64,000 bases of DNA from Hymenobacter gummosus (GTDB lineage: Bacteria; Bacteroidota; Bacteroidia; Cytophagales; Hymenobacteraceae), in the NCBI RefSeq assembly GCF_003970915.1, contig NZ_RXOF01000015.1, forward strand, positions 1 to 64,000, read 5' to 3'. Position 1 is the first letter of the stretch; each line of letters opens with the position of its first letter. Made by a program: the position numbers and the translations under genes. The notes under the pieces are model-generated. The model did not search any database and was not told where the DNA came from. It saw nothing but the letters and a program-made list of their open reading frames with translations. Shown here one piece after another: positions 17,570-24,601 of the stretch.

Positions 17570-17919
17570 CGGCGCACTTCGGTTTTGCTTTGCTCGGTGG
17601 CCCCGAAAAAGGCCAGCGTGGCCGCGTACAGGGCGCGCACGGTGGCGGAGTTGTCGCGCTGGTAATTGCTCAGAAACACGTCGAAAGTAGCCAGACCGTG
17701 CTCGGGCCAGGTATGGATGCTCAGGTGCGACTCCGTGAGGGCCACCACGGCCGTGAAGCCCCCGCCGGGGAAGGTGTGGTAGGCCTCGCCCACCTTCACC
17801 AGCCCGCGCTCCGTAATCTGCGCGTCGAAAAAGGCCTGGCAGGCCGGGGCATCGGTGAGGGGCGCGGCCGGCGCCGTGAAAGTGGCCAGTACGTGCAGGC
17901 CGGGGGTATAAGCCGTCAT
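17566..17919 (-). CDS. speD: S-adenosylmethionine decarboxylase proenzyme
   Basis: A 117-residue bacterial class 1B-type AdoMet decarboxylase, which makes decarboxylated AdoMet, the aminopropyl donor for spermidine. The hallmark ESHLSIHTWPEHG places the self-cleavage site between Glu63 and Ser64, Ser64 becoming the pyruvoyl cofactor, with the conserved His68 following. FPGGGFTAVVAL precedes it. It is the first gene of the seven-gene minus-strand operon. A TAATATTGG sequence on the minus strand (17973-17965), one base off the TAnnTTTG consensus, is a possible promoter about 45 bases upstream. Confidence 0.93.
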   Translation of the reverse strand: MTAYTPGLHVLATFTAPAAPLTDAPACQAFFDAQITERGLVKVGEAYHTFPGGGFTAVVALTESHLSIHTWPEHGLATFDVFLSNYQRDNSATVRALYAATLAFFGATEQSKTEVRR

Positions 17920-18030
17920 CGGATAACAGGGCGGTGGCGCCGCGCTAAACCGGGCGGCTCCGTACCAATATTACGCAGGCCGGCCCGGACGCCCAAAACC
18001 ACCCCCCAGCGCCCCGGCCGGCGCCGGGCT

Positions 18031-18195
18031 TTAGCGCCGGGCCAGCCCGCCCAGGTCCAGGCTGCGGGCCACCGATTTCACCAGCTCCGTGTCGCGCTGG
18101 TCGGAGGCCTCCACCGTCACCAGAAACCGCTCACCGACGCCCATGGTCACGGTGGCTTTGTGCTCCTTCTTGTCGAGGGTTTCCACGCCTTTTAC
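18031..18195 (-). pseudogene. 3' remnant of an unknown gene
   Basis: The minus strand reads about 55 protein-like codons to a TAA at 18033-18031, containing GVETLDKKEHKATVTMGVGE, RFLVTVEASDQRDTELVKSV and LDLGGLARR. The amphipathic beta/alpha pattern and codon usage look real. There is no start: the frame runs into the opposite-strand remnant at about 18195-18205. Function unknown. Confidence 0.5.
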
Positions 18196-18196
18196 G

Positions 18197-18544
18197 CCGG
18201 GCGCCGCCAGCCGCTACTACCGCCTGCGCCAGGTCGACCGCGACGGCAGCACCGAGTACTCGCCGGTGGTAGCCGTGACGGTAGCCGGCGCGGCCGCCGC
18301 CAGCTGCACGGCCTACCCCAACCCCTTCGCCGACGAGCTGTACGTGGCCCTGCCGGCCGGCACCGAGCCCCAGCCCGCCACCGCCGTGCTGACCACGCTC
18401 ACCGGCCAGCCCGTACTGAGTGCCCCGCTGCAGCCGCAGGCCGCCCCGCAGCGCCTGAGCCTGCCCGGCCTGGCCCCCGGCATCTACGTGCTGCGCCTGA
18501 CCACTGCCGCCGGCACCACTACCCAGCGCATTTCGCACCGCTAA
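18197..18544 (+). pseudogene. 3' remnant of a T9SS-sorted secreted protein
   Basis: From about 18197 to the TAA at 18542-18544 the plus strand encodes RYYRLRQVDRDGSTEYSPVV, the usual end of a fibronectin-like module, then a type A T9SS sorting domain (AYPNPFADELYVALP ... LPGLAPGIYVLRL ... TTTQRISHR). The signal peptide and body of the gene are missing. It abuts the minus-strand remnant, so the upstream part was lost at this junction. Confidence 0.7.
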
Positions 18545-18850
18545 CGCCACCCGCCTGCGCCTGCGCCCTGGCCCCCGGCCTGCCCGTTTCATCCCGGGCG
18601 GGGCCGGGGGGCAGCGGCGTTTGGGGTGCAAAAAGCGGTGGCCCGATTTGGCACCTGACCGGATACAGTTAGCCAATGCCGGGAAAAAGTGCAAAAACTT
18701 GCCCGCAATTCGGCTCAGGGCTGGCACGGATGCCCGATTTGCCGTAGATTCATGCCACGGCTCCGGTGTACCCGTTTCACCCAGCGGCTCCCGTAGTCCC
18801 AAGTCCGGCGCTCAGCCGGTAGTATCACTCCCCCTCAACCCCCAGATGTC

Positions 18851-20524
18851 GTGCGTAGACTGATACTCTGCTCGCTGGTGGCCGGTCTCAGCTCCGGAAT
18901 CATAAACCTGACTGCGGCCCCCGGCCCCGGCCGCCCCGACGACGCTTCGGACCGGACGGGTACCGGCACGGGCCTGACGGCTTCGTACTATACCAACGGC
19001 ACGCTGGCCGGGGCGCCCGTCCTGCGGCGCGTCGACCCCAGCATCGACTTCCGCTGGGGCATGGCCGCCCCGGCGCCCGGCGTGCCCGAAGACAACTTCT
19101 CGGTGCGCTGGGAAGGACTGGTGGCCGCCCCCGGCACCGGCAACTACCGCTTCGTGGCCCGCACCGACGACGAGGTGCGCCTGTGGATCAACGGCAAGGT
19201 GGTGCTCGACACCTGGAACGGCAAGAAAAAGAACGCCGAGGGCACCGTGGGCCTGGCCGCTGGCGAAAAAGCTACCATCAAGCTGGAATTTGCCGAAGCC
19301 GACGGCGACGCCCACCTGCAGCTGCAGTGGGCCGGTCCCGGGCAGGCGCCCCAGCTCATCCCGACCAGCTACCTCTACCCGCTGGAAGGGGAAGGGATGC
19401 CCACGGCCCCCGAGCCGGTAGCCGCGGCCCCGGCCCCGGCGGCGCCCAAGCCCGTCGCCAAGGCCAGCGCGGAGGTGGACAAGGCCGAAAACAAAATAGC
19501 CAAGGCCGAAGCCAAAGCCGAAAACCGGCTGGATAAGGCCGAAAACAAAGTCGCCAAAGCCGAAGCCAAGGCCGATAAGGCCAGCGCCAAGGTAGTGGAG
19601 GCCGAGAAGGCCGCGGCGGAAAAAGCCGCCGCCGACAAGGCCGCGCAGGCCCAGGCCGATAAAACCGCCCAGGCCGAGGCCCGCGCCGCCGCCCGCGCCA
19701 AGGCCGCCGCCGATAAAGCCGCCGCCAACGCCCCGGACGCCCCGGCCATCGTGGAGCCCGGCGTGTACGTGCTGACCTCGCGCACCACCGGCCAGCCCCT
19801 GCAGGTGCTCGACCCCTCGCGCCCCAACAGCCGCGCCTACCAGGATGCCGGCGTAACGGCCCCCGGCGCCCGCAGCGAAGCCCCGCAGTGGCGCATCGAA
19901 AGCCTGGGCAACGGCTACTACCGCCTGCTGGTGCCCGGCAACAACAAGGTGCTGGAAGTGCTGGGCTCGTCGACCTCCAACGGCACCCCCATGAACGTGT
20001 GGACCTACTACAGCGGCAACAACCAGCTGTGGAAGATTGAGCCGACCGAAAACGGCTACTACAAGCTGCTGGCCAAGCACAGCAACAAGGCCCTGAGCAT
20101 CCGCGACTCGATAGACGGCATCGTGCAGTGGCGCTACAGCGGCAAGGAAGGCCAGATGTGGAAGCTCACCCCGGTGCAGGAAGAAACGCCCGCTCCGCTC
20201 ATCATGGCCGGCGCCCGGCCCGGCGTCGGGGCTCACAAGATGAGCATCTACCCCAACCCCTCCAACGGCGTGGTGCAGCTGCGCTACGAGCTGCCCGAGG
20301 CCATTCCGATGGGCTGGGTGCTCTACAACCAGAACGGGGCCCCGGTGCGCGTGTCGGACTACCGCCGCCAGAACGCCGGTGCCCACCACCAGACCCTGGA
20401 CTTCACCGGCCTGCCCCCGGGCGACTACAACCTGCGCATGACCGTGGGCACCGTGACGACCCGCGAGCAGCTGCAGCTGCGCAAGCAGCGCCCGGCCGAC
20501 GCCCCGGCCCCGGCGGGCGAGTAA
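18851..20524 (+). CDS. Secreted PA14 / Ala-Lys stalk / ricin-like lectin protein with T9SS sorting domain
   Basis: 557 residues from a GTG start (RRLILCSLVAGLSSGIINL as signal peptide). Residues about 40-180 form a PA14 domain (LTASYYTNGTLAGAPVLRRV ... GNYRFVARTDDEVRLWINGK ... LQWAGPG), a carbohydrate-binding module. Residues about 195-295 are a K/A/E-rich helical stalk built of KAEAKAEN-like repeats. Residues about 297-445 resemble a ricin-B-like lectin fold with repeated W(K/R)IE and GYY(R/K)LL motifs (GNGYYRLLVPGNNKVLEVLG). The end (from YPNPSNGVVQLRYELP to LPPGDYNLRM) is a T9SS sorting domain. It is probably cell-surface and glycan-binding. The ATG at 18846 is out of frame, so GTG is used. 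Confidence 0.85.
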   Translation: MRRLILCSLVAGLSSGIINLTAAPGPGRPDDASDRTGTGTGLTASYYTNGTLAGAPVLRRVDPSIDFRWGMAAPAPGVPEDNFSVRWEGLVAAPGTGNYRFVARTDDEVRLWINGKVVLDTWNGKKKNAEGTVGLAAGEKATIKLEFAEADGDAHLQLQWAGPGQAPQLIPTSYLYPLEGEGMPTAPEPVAAAPAPAAPKPVAKASAEVDKAENKIAKAEAKAENRLDKAENKVAKAEAKADKASAKVVEAEKAAAEKAAADKAAQAQADKTAQAEARAAARAKAAADKAAANAPDAPAIVEPGVYVLTSRTTGQPLQVLDPSRPNSRAYQDAGVTAPGARSEAPQWRIESLGNGYYRLLVPGNNKVLEVLGSSTSNGTPMNVWTYYSGNNQLWKIEPTENGYYKLLAKHSNKALSIRDSIDGIVQWRYSGKEGQMWKLTPVQEETPAPLIMAGARPGVGAHKMSIYPNPSNGVVQLRYELPEAIPMGWVLYNQNGAPVRVSDYRRQNAGAHHQTLDFTGLPPGDYNLRMTVGTVTTREQLQLRKQRPADAPAPAGE

Positions 20525-20540
20525 ACCATCTGCTTGTATA

Positions 20541-20586
20541 AAAAACAGCATCGGCGGCCTCTTGTGGGGCTGCCGATGCTGTTTTT
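20541..20586. terminator. Bidirectional terminator
   Basis: AAAAACAGCATCGGC pairs perfectly with GCCGATGCTGTTTTT (15 bp, 16-base loop), between the convergent genes ending at 20524 (+) and 20609 (-). Confidence 0.9.
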
Positions 20587-20608
20587 GTGCGGTAGGGCCG
20601 GCCCGGCG

Positions 20609-21757
20609 CTACGGGGCGGCCGGCAGCACGCGGGCCAGGGTGCTTTGCAGCTCCGCGCCGTGCAGGTTGGTGGCAATAATGCGGCCCGCCGGGTCGAGCA
20701 GGAAGTTCTGCGGAATGGCGCGCACGTTGTAGAGCGGGGCCACGCCCTGGTTCCAGCCTTCGGGTGCCCACACCTGCGTCCAGGGCAGCTGGTCGTCCTG
20801 CACGGCCTTGAGCCACTTGGCGCGGTCGGCGGCCGTGTCGAGCGAAATGCCGACCACTTCGAAGTTGCGCGGGCGGAATTGCCGGTAGGAGCGCACCAGG
20901 TTGGGGTTGTCGCGGCGGCAGGGGCCGCACCAGCTGGCCCAGAAATCGACCAGCACGTACTTGCCGCGGTAATCGGCCAGCGCCACCGTCCGGCCATCGG
21001 CGGTCGGCAGGCTGAAAGCCGGAGCCGTAGCTCCCACGGCCACCCGTTTCAGGGCCAGCAGCTGCTTGGCGAAGGCCAGGCCCTGCGGCGTATTCTGCAC
21101 GCTGGCATCCAGGTTCAGAAACAGCGGCCCAACGGCCTCGTAGGTCGGGATGGGGCCGGCCAGGTCCTGAATCACGTCGAGGCTGATGAGGCTGCGCGGA
21201 TGCTCCTGCACAAAACCAGTCTGCAGGGATTTGACGACGGGCTCGGTGAGCTTCTGCTGCGTGTTCAGGCGCCGGAGTACGCCCGTGGCTTCCCGCTGGG
21301 CCGGGGGCGTGGCGTAGTACTCGGCCAGCAGGACATCCAGGGGCGCCTGTACGGGGGTAAGCTGGCGTTGCAAAGCCTGGTACTCGGTGTTCAGCGGGCC
21401 CCCGACGAGGGCGGCGTGGGTAAGCGAATCGGGGCTGCTGAGCGTGAGTGTGCCCGGCTCCAGGTACAGGCGCAGCTGGTCGGCCTGGCCAGTGAGCAGA
21501 CGCCGCCGCTTGCCGGCCAGCACCAGCACCAGGCGGGCCCGCCCCGGCGTCGGGGTGGTGCCGCGCAGCACGAAGGCGCCGTCTTTCACCCGGGCCGAAT
21601 CGGTAATGGCGCCCTGGAAGAGTCCCTCGCGGCGCAGGTACACTTTCGCCGGGCCGCTAAGCGGGCCGAGCTGCCCTTTGATGGTGAAGTTGACCGGGCT
21701 CTGGGCCCGGACGGTGCCGGCACTCAGCAGGGCCAGCCACAGCATACGATGTCGCAT
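20609..21757 (-). CDS. TlpA-like thiol-disulfide oxidoreductase with DUF4369 N-terminal domain
   Basis: A 382-residue periplasmic protein. MRHRMLWLALLSAGTVRAQ is a signal peptide. Residues 22-130 match DUF4369 (FTIKGQLGPLSGPAKVYL ... GAFVLRG). Residues about 240-382 are a thioredoxin/AhpC-TSA domain (APAFSLPTADGRTVALADYR ... WASWCGPCRRDNP) with the redox Cys277 and Cys280, and the cis-Pro region AIPQNFLLDP. Proteins of this layout are very common in Bacteroidota and reduce or shuffle disulfides in the periplasm. It is the last gene of a minus-strand run, 109 bp after the FG-GAP-like gene, and ends at a bidirectional terminator. Confidence 0.9.
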   Translation of the reverse strand: MRHRMLWLALLSAGTVRAQSPVNFTIKGQLGPLSGPAKVYLRREGLFQGAITDSARVKDGAFVLRGTTPTPGRARLVLVLAGKRRRLLTGQADQLRLYLEPGTLTLSSPDSLTHAALVGGPLNTEYQALQRQLTPVQAPLDVLLAEYYATPPAQREATGVLRRLNTQQKLTEPVVKSLQTGFVQEHPRSLISLDVIQDLAGPIPTYEAVGPLFLNLDASVQNTPQGLAFAKQLLALKRVAVGATAPAFSLPTADGRTVALADYRGKYVLVDFWASWCGPCRRDNPNLVRSYRQFRPRNFEVVGISLDTAADRAKWLKAVQDDQLPWTQVWAPEGWNQGVAPLYNVRAIPQNFLLDPAGRIIATNLHGAELQSTLARVLPAAP

Positions 21758-21866
21758 CAAGGATAGAATGGAAGGGAATCGAAAACGTGCGGTCAAGATA
21801 AGGCGGCCGGCGCTACTGCCGCTACGCTGCTGCGGCGGCCAGGGGCAGCGTAGCCGGGGCATCGTT

Positions 21867-22343
21867 CTAGTCGCCCTGCTGCAGCCAGGTGTAGCGCCGC
21901 CCGTCCCAGTACACCAGCCCGCCCGAATACTGCTCGTCGGTGGCCAAAATGAGCAGACCGGGCCGCCGCAGTGGCACGGTGCGGGTGCCGGCCAGGTCGC
22001 CGTTGGGCTGCGTGCGGGTGACTTCGGCGGTTTTGGCCCGGTACAGCTTCCACTCCGTGAGCCAGCTGAAATTGTCGCCACCGTTGCCGAAGCGGCGGCC
22101 GGCGCCCAGCACCACCGGCGCGGCCTTGCCCTGGTGCAGCACCACGATGCCGCGGCGCTGCTGCCGGTCCGTCACCAGTACGGCCACGTCGGTTTTGCCG
22201 TCCCCGTCGAAGTCGGCTTGCTGGGTGGCGGGCTGCAGGTAGGCCGTGCGGGTGTAGCTGCGGCCCAGGCCGGCGGCCTGCCAGCGGGCTTCGGCCCAGG
22301 CGGGCAGGGGAGGGGCAGGGGGCGGAGCGGTGAACAGGAGCAT
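21867..22343 (-). CDS. FG-GAP/VCBS-like small protein of unknown function
   Basis: 158 residues with no convincing signal peptide (starts MLLFTAPPPAPPLPAWAEAR). The core has the calcium-loop-like motif ADFDGDGKTDVAVLV typical of FG-GAP/VCBS blades, followed by RRGIVVLHQGKAAPVVLGAG and a C-terminal GLLILATDEQYSGGLVYWDG. Only one or two blades fit in this length. It starts 12 bp downstream of the AbiEii-like gene and shares its direction, so it belongs to the same transcript. Its exact role is unknown. Confidence 0.6.
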   Translation of the reverse strand: MLLFTAPPPAPPLPAWAEARWQAAGLGRSYTRTAYLQPATQQADFDGDGKTDVAVLVTDRQQRRGIVVLHQGKAAPVVLGAGRRFGNGGDNFSWLTEWKLYRAKTAEVTRTQPNGDLAGTRTVPLRRPGLLILATDEQYSGGLVYWDGRRYTWLQQGD

Positions 22344-22355
22344 AGAATCAGGTAT

Positions 22356-23375
22356 TTACTTAAACCACTGCCAGATCCGGTCGAGCAGGCTCCAGTGCCG
22401 GGCAGCGGCCTTGTCGAGGGTGTTGCCGGCGTGGTAGCGTAGGGTAGCCGTTTGGGTGGCCACGGCGGCCGGCAGCCAGCTGGGCCGGGGCACCGCGGCC
22501 AGCTCCGCCCCGAAACCCGCCGCCTCAAACGCTGCCCGCACCTGCGCCGCGAAGTCGGGCAGCGTCTCGGGCAGGGTGCTGACGTTGATGATAGTTGGGG
22601 CCGTTTCAACGTACCAGTACTGGCGCGGGCCGCGCAGGCCGTGCCGCCAGTAGTTCCAGGCGGCCTCGGCGCTGGGGTCGGCAAATAGCCGTTCGAGGCG
22701 GCCTTCCACCAGCCAGTGCAGGCGGCCGGGGTCGGTGCCATCGGCGCGGCACTCGGCCAGCAGGGCCTGCAGGGTTTGCTGGCGGACGGCGGCGGTATAA
22801 GTGGCGTGGCCCAGCAGGTGCAGCAGGTCGAACAAGTCCTTGAAGCGCGGGCGTACCAGCGTCTGGTGAATTTTCCAGGCTACCTGCAGGGCCAGCGGGG
22901 CGGAATATGGCACCACGAACGGGGCGCCCTGCAGCGGCTGGTAGCGCAGCGGCACGCTCGGCACGCTCAGCGGCAGGTTGAACGATACGTCCAGCGGCAG
23001 CTCCTGCAACTCCCCGTCGCCGAGCCAGTAGCCCAGGTCGGTATTGACGGTGGGAAAATCGTCGGCCATGGCGTAATCAATCATGCGCCAGAACGCGTTT
23101 TCGCGGAAGCTGCGGAAGCGCACCCCGTCGCCGAGGTCCAGCTCGGTCACGCGGGTGGCCCAGTCGTTGAGGGTCTGCTGGGCCGCGGCCGCGTCGGGCA
23201 GGTGCTCCAGGCAGAGCCAGTCCATGTCGCCGGGCAGGCGGTCGGCGGGGTCGTCGAAGTACTGCCGCGTGACGTAGCTACCCTTGAGCAGGAAGGGCAG
23301 CTCCAGCTGGGCGGCCCGGCGCAGAAAGGCCTCGTACACGATGATTTCGCGGCGTTTATCGTCGGATAGCTGCAT
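22356..23375 (-). CDS. AbiEii-family nucleotidyltransferase-like protein
   Basis: A 339-residue protein with the layout of AbiEii/AbiGii toxins (DNA-polymerase-beta-like nucleotidyltransferases). The Gly-Ser motif is LLKGSYVTRQYFDDP, then the metal motif GDMDWL, a third acidic residue in ELPLDVSF, and the helical KIHQTLVRPRFKDLFDLLHL. AbiEii toxins inactivate translation by modifying tRNA or related targets. No AbiEi-type HTH antitoxin is present. The preceding gene is an unknown 195-residue protein 15 bp upstream. It could be a toxin with a non-standard partner or a domesticated housekeeping nucleotidyltransferase within this serine-gene run. Confidence 0.75.
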   Translation of the reverse strand: MQLSDDKRREIIVYEAFLRRAAQLELPFLLKGSYVTRQYFDDPADRLPGDMDWLCLEHLPDAAAAQQTLNDWATRVTELDLGDGVRFRSFRENAFWRMIDYAMADDFPTVNTDLGYWLGDGELQELPLDVSFNLPLSVPSVPLRYQPLQGAPFVVPYSAPLALQVAWKIHQTLVRPRFKDLFDLLHLLGHATYTAAVRQQTLQALLAECRADGTDPGRLHWLVEGRLERLFADPSAEAAWNYWRHGLRGPRQYWYVETAPTIINVSTLPETLPDFAAQVRAAFEAAGFGAELAAVPRPSWLPAAVATQTATLRYHAGNTLDKAAARHWSLLDRIWQWFK

Positions 23376-23390
23376 AAGGGACCAAGGTAA

Positions 23391-23978
23391 TCAGGTAGTG
23401 AGCCAGCCGCGGTCCAGCCCGGCGTTGCTGTCGTAGAGGCAGCACTCGGCCTGGCTTTTCTGCACCGGCCAGCTGGCCTGCAGGGCCCGCGTCAGCGCGG
23501 CCACGCGGGCCTCGAAGGTGGCCTGGGTGCCGTACTCGCGCAGGGTCACAATGCGGGTGCCGGCGGCGTCGCGCAGGCCATTGGCCGAAAGGTGCGCCCC
23601 GTGCCGCTGGCACAGGGCCAGCAGCTCCGCCGCCCGCTCGTAGGCCACCTTGCCGTGCCACTCGAAGTAGGGCTGGTAGGCCGCGCCGGCCCCGGGCGTG
23701 GCCAGGTGGCCGCCCGCCAGCGGCACCTCGATTTTGACGCGCTGCACCGCGAAGCCGCCCGCTTGGAGCTGCCGGGCATCGGCGGCGGCCAGGGCCAGGG
23801 CGGCGGGTAGGTCGGGCAAGGGCTGCACCTTGCTGAGCATGGGCTGCTGCATGACGGCGCCCCGCGCCAGCTCGATGAGCAGGGGCTTGGCGTCGAGCTG
23901 TCGGCACAGCGCCACGAAGCCATCGAGTTGGTCGTCGGGCAGCGGGGCAGTGGTCAGGTGCAGCTCGAAGGGCGTCAT
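23391..23978 (-). CDS. Unknown partner gene of AbiEii-like protein
   Basis: 195 residues, no signal or TM. It opens MTPFELHLTTAPLPDDQLDG and contains AGGFAVQRVKIEVPL, YFEWHGKVAYERAAELLALC and GTRIVTLREYG. The repeated pattern of beta strands with His (FELHLT, YFEWHGKV) and helices suggests a compact alpha/beta enzyme or binding fold, loosely like two-His phosphodiesterases, but I cannot assign it. It has 15-18 bp gaps to its neighbours, so it is cotranscribed with the HEAT-like and nucleotidyltransferase genes. Confidence 0.6.
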   Translation of the reverse strand: MTPFELHLTTAPLPDDQLDGFVALCRQLDAKPLLIELARGAVMQQPMLSKVQPLPDLPAALALAAADARQLQAGGFAVQRVKIEVPLAGGHLATPGAGAAYQPYFEWHGKVAYERAAELLALCQRHGAHLSANGLRDAAGTRIVTLREYGTQATFEARVAALTRALQASWPVQKSQAECCLYDSNAGLDRGWLTT

Positions 23979-23996
23979 CGAAAGTGAAAAAGCAGC

Positions 23997-24593
23997 TTAC
24001 GGCCGCATCTTATAAGCCTTATCTACCTGCGTAAAGTACTTGTCGAGCAGGATGTGAGCGGCCTGGGTGGTAAACAGCTCGTCCTGTAAATACAACGTGG
24101 AATCAGTTACCAGCCGCGGACCGTTGCGCCGCAGCAACTGCGCGACGCAGCGCTTCAGCGTAGCCGGTTCGAATGGCCCCTGCATGTAGTCCAAGACATG
24201 CAGGCAGGCTACTACTGGCTCGCCCGGGTCGGTGCTATGGAGCAGCAGGCGCACGAAGAAGGGCAGGTGCCGGGTGCAGTCGTAGGCGCTGCAGGCCCAG
24301 ATGAAGTTGGCGGTGTAGCCCGCGTTGGCGGGGTCGGCAATGGCCCGCATCAGCGGCCGCAGTACCCGCTCGTCCTGCACGGTTTCGAACAACCGGCTGA
24401 TAAAGTACTTGGTTTCGAAGTGGGGCGTGGCCGCCAGCCGCTTCATCAGCAGCCCGACGGCCTTCTTCCGCGGCTGCTCCAGCTCGTGCAGTACCTGCCC
24501 GAATTCCTCGGCCAGCGCGGCATTGCCGGCGGCCTTGGCTTCGCGCAGGTACTGCTGCGCCCGTTGACGGTGGGTCAGCCGCTTTGTCGCCAT
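23997..24593 (-). CDS. HEAT-repeat-like helical protein
   Basis: 198 residues, nearly all helical: paired helices such as GKAL-like segments AALAEEFGQVLHELEQ, KYFISRLFETVQDERVLRPL, FIWACSAYDCTRHLPFFVRL and DPGEPVVACLHVLDYM fit a short HEAT/ARM solenoid. A similar design is used for scoring domain damage or for protein scaffolding, but no specific function is evident. It starts 8 bp after the SerB-SerA stop, so it is coupled to that gene. Confidence 0.6.
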   Translation of the reverse strand: MATKRLTHRQRAQQYLREAKAAGNAALAEEFGQVLHELEQPRKKAVGLLMKRLAATPHFETKYFISRLFETVQDERVLRPLMRAIADPANAGYTANFIWACSAYDCTRHLPFFVRLLLHSTDPGEPVVACLHVLDYMQGPFEPATLKRCVAQLLRRNGPRLVTDSTLYLQDELFTTQAAHILLDKYFTQVDKAYKMRP

Positions 24594-24601
24594 GCTACGG
24601 C

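Larger units (their letters stand above)
17920..18850. other. Long non-coding/decayed stretch between speD and the PA14 gene
   Basis: 931 bp between divergent genes. It contains the probable speD promoter region (17940-18000), the two gene remnants 18031-18195 and 18197-18544, a GC-rich hairpin near 18571-18612, and a leader region for the gene at 18851 in which no clear TAnnTTTG box is seen. Confidence 0.6.

Noticed and set aside
22356-23375. Complete AbiE toxin-antitoxin system
   Set aside because: Only the AbiEii-like gene is present; no AbiEi HTH protein is adjacent on either side.
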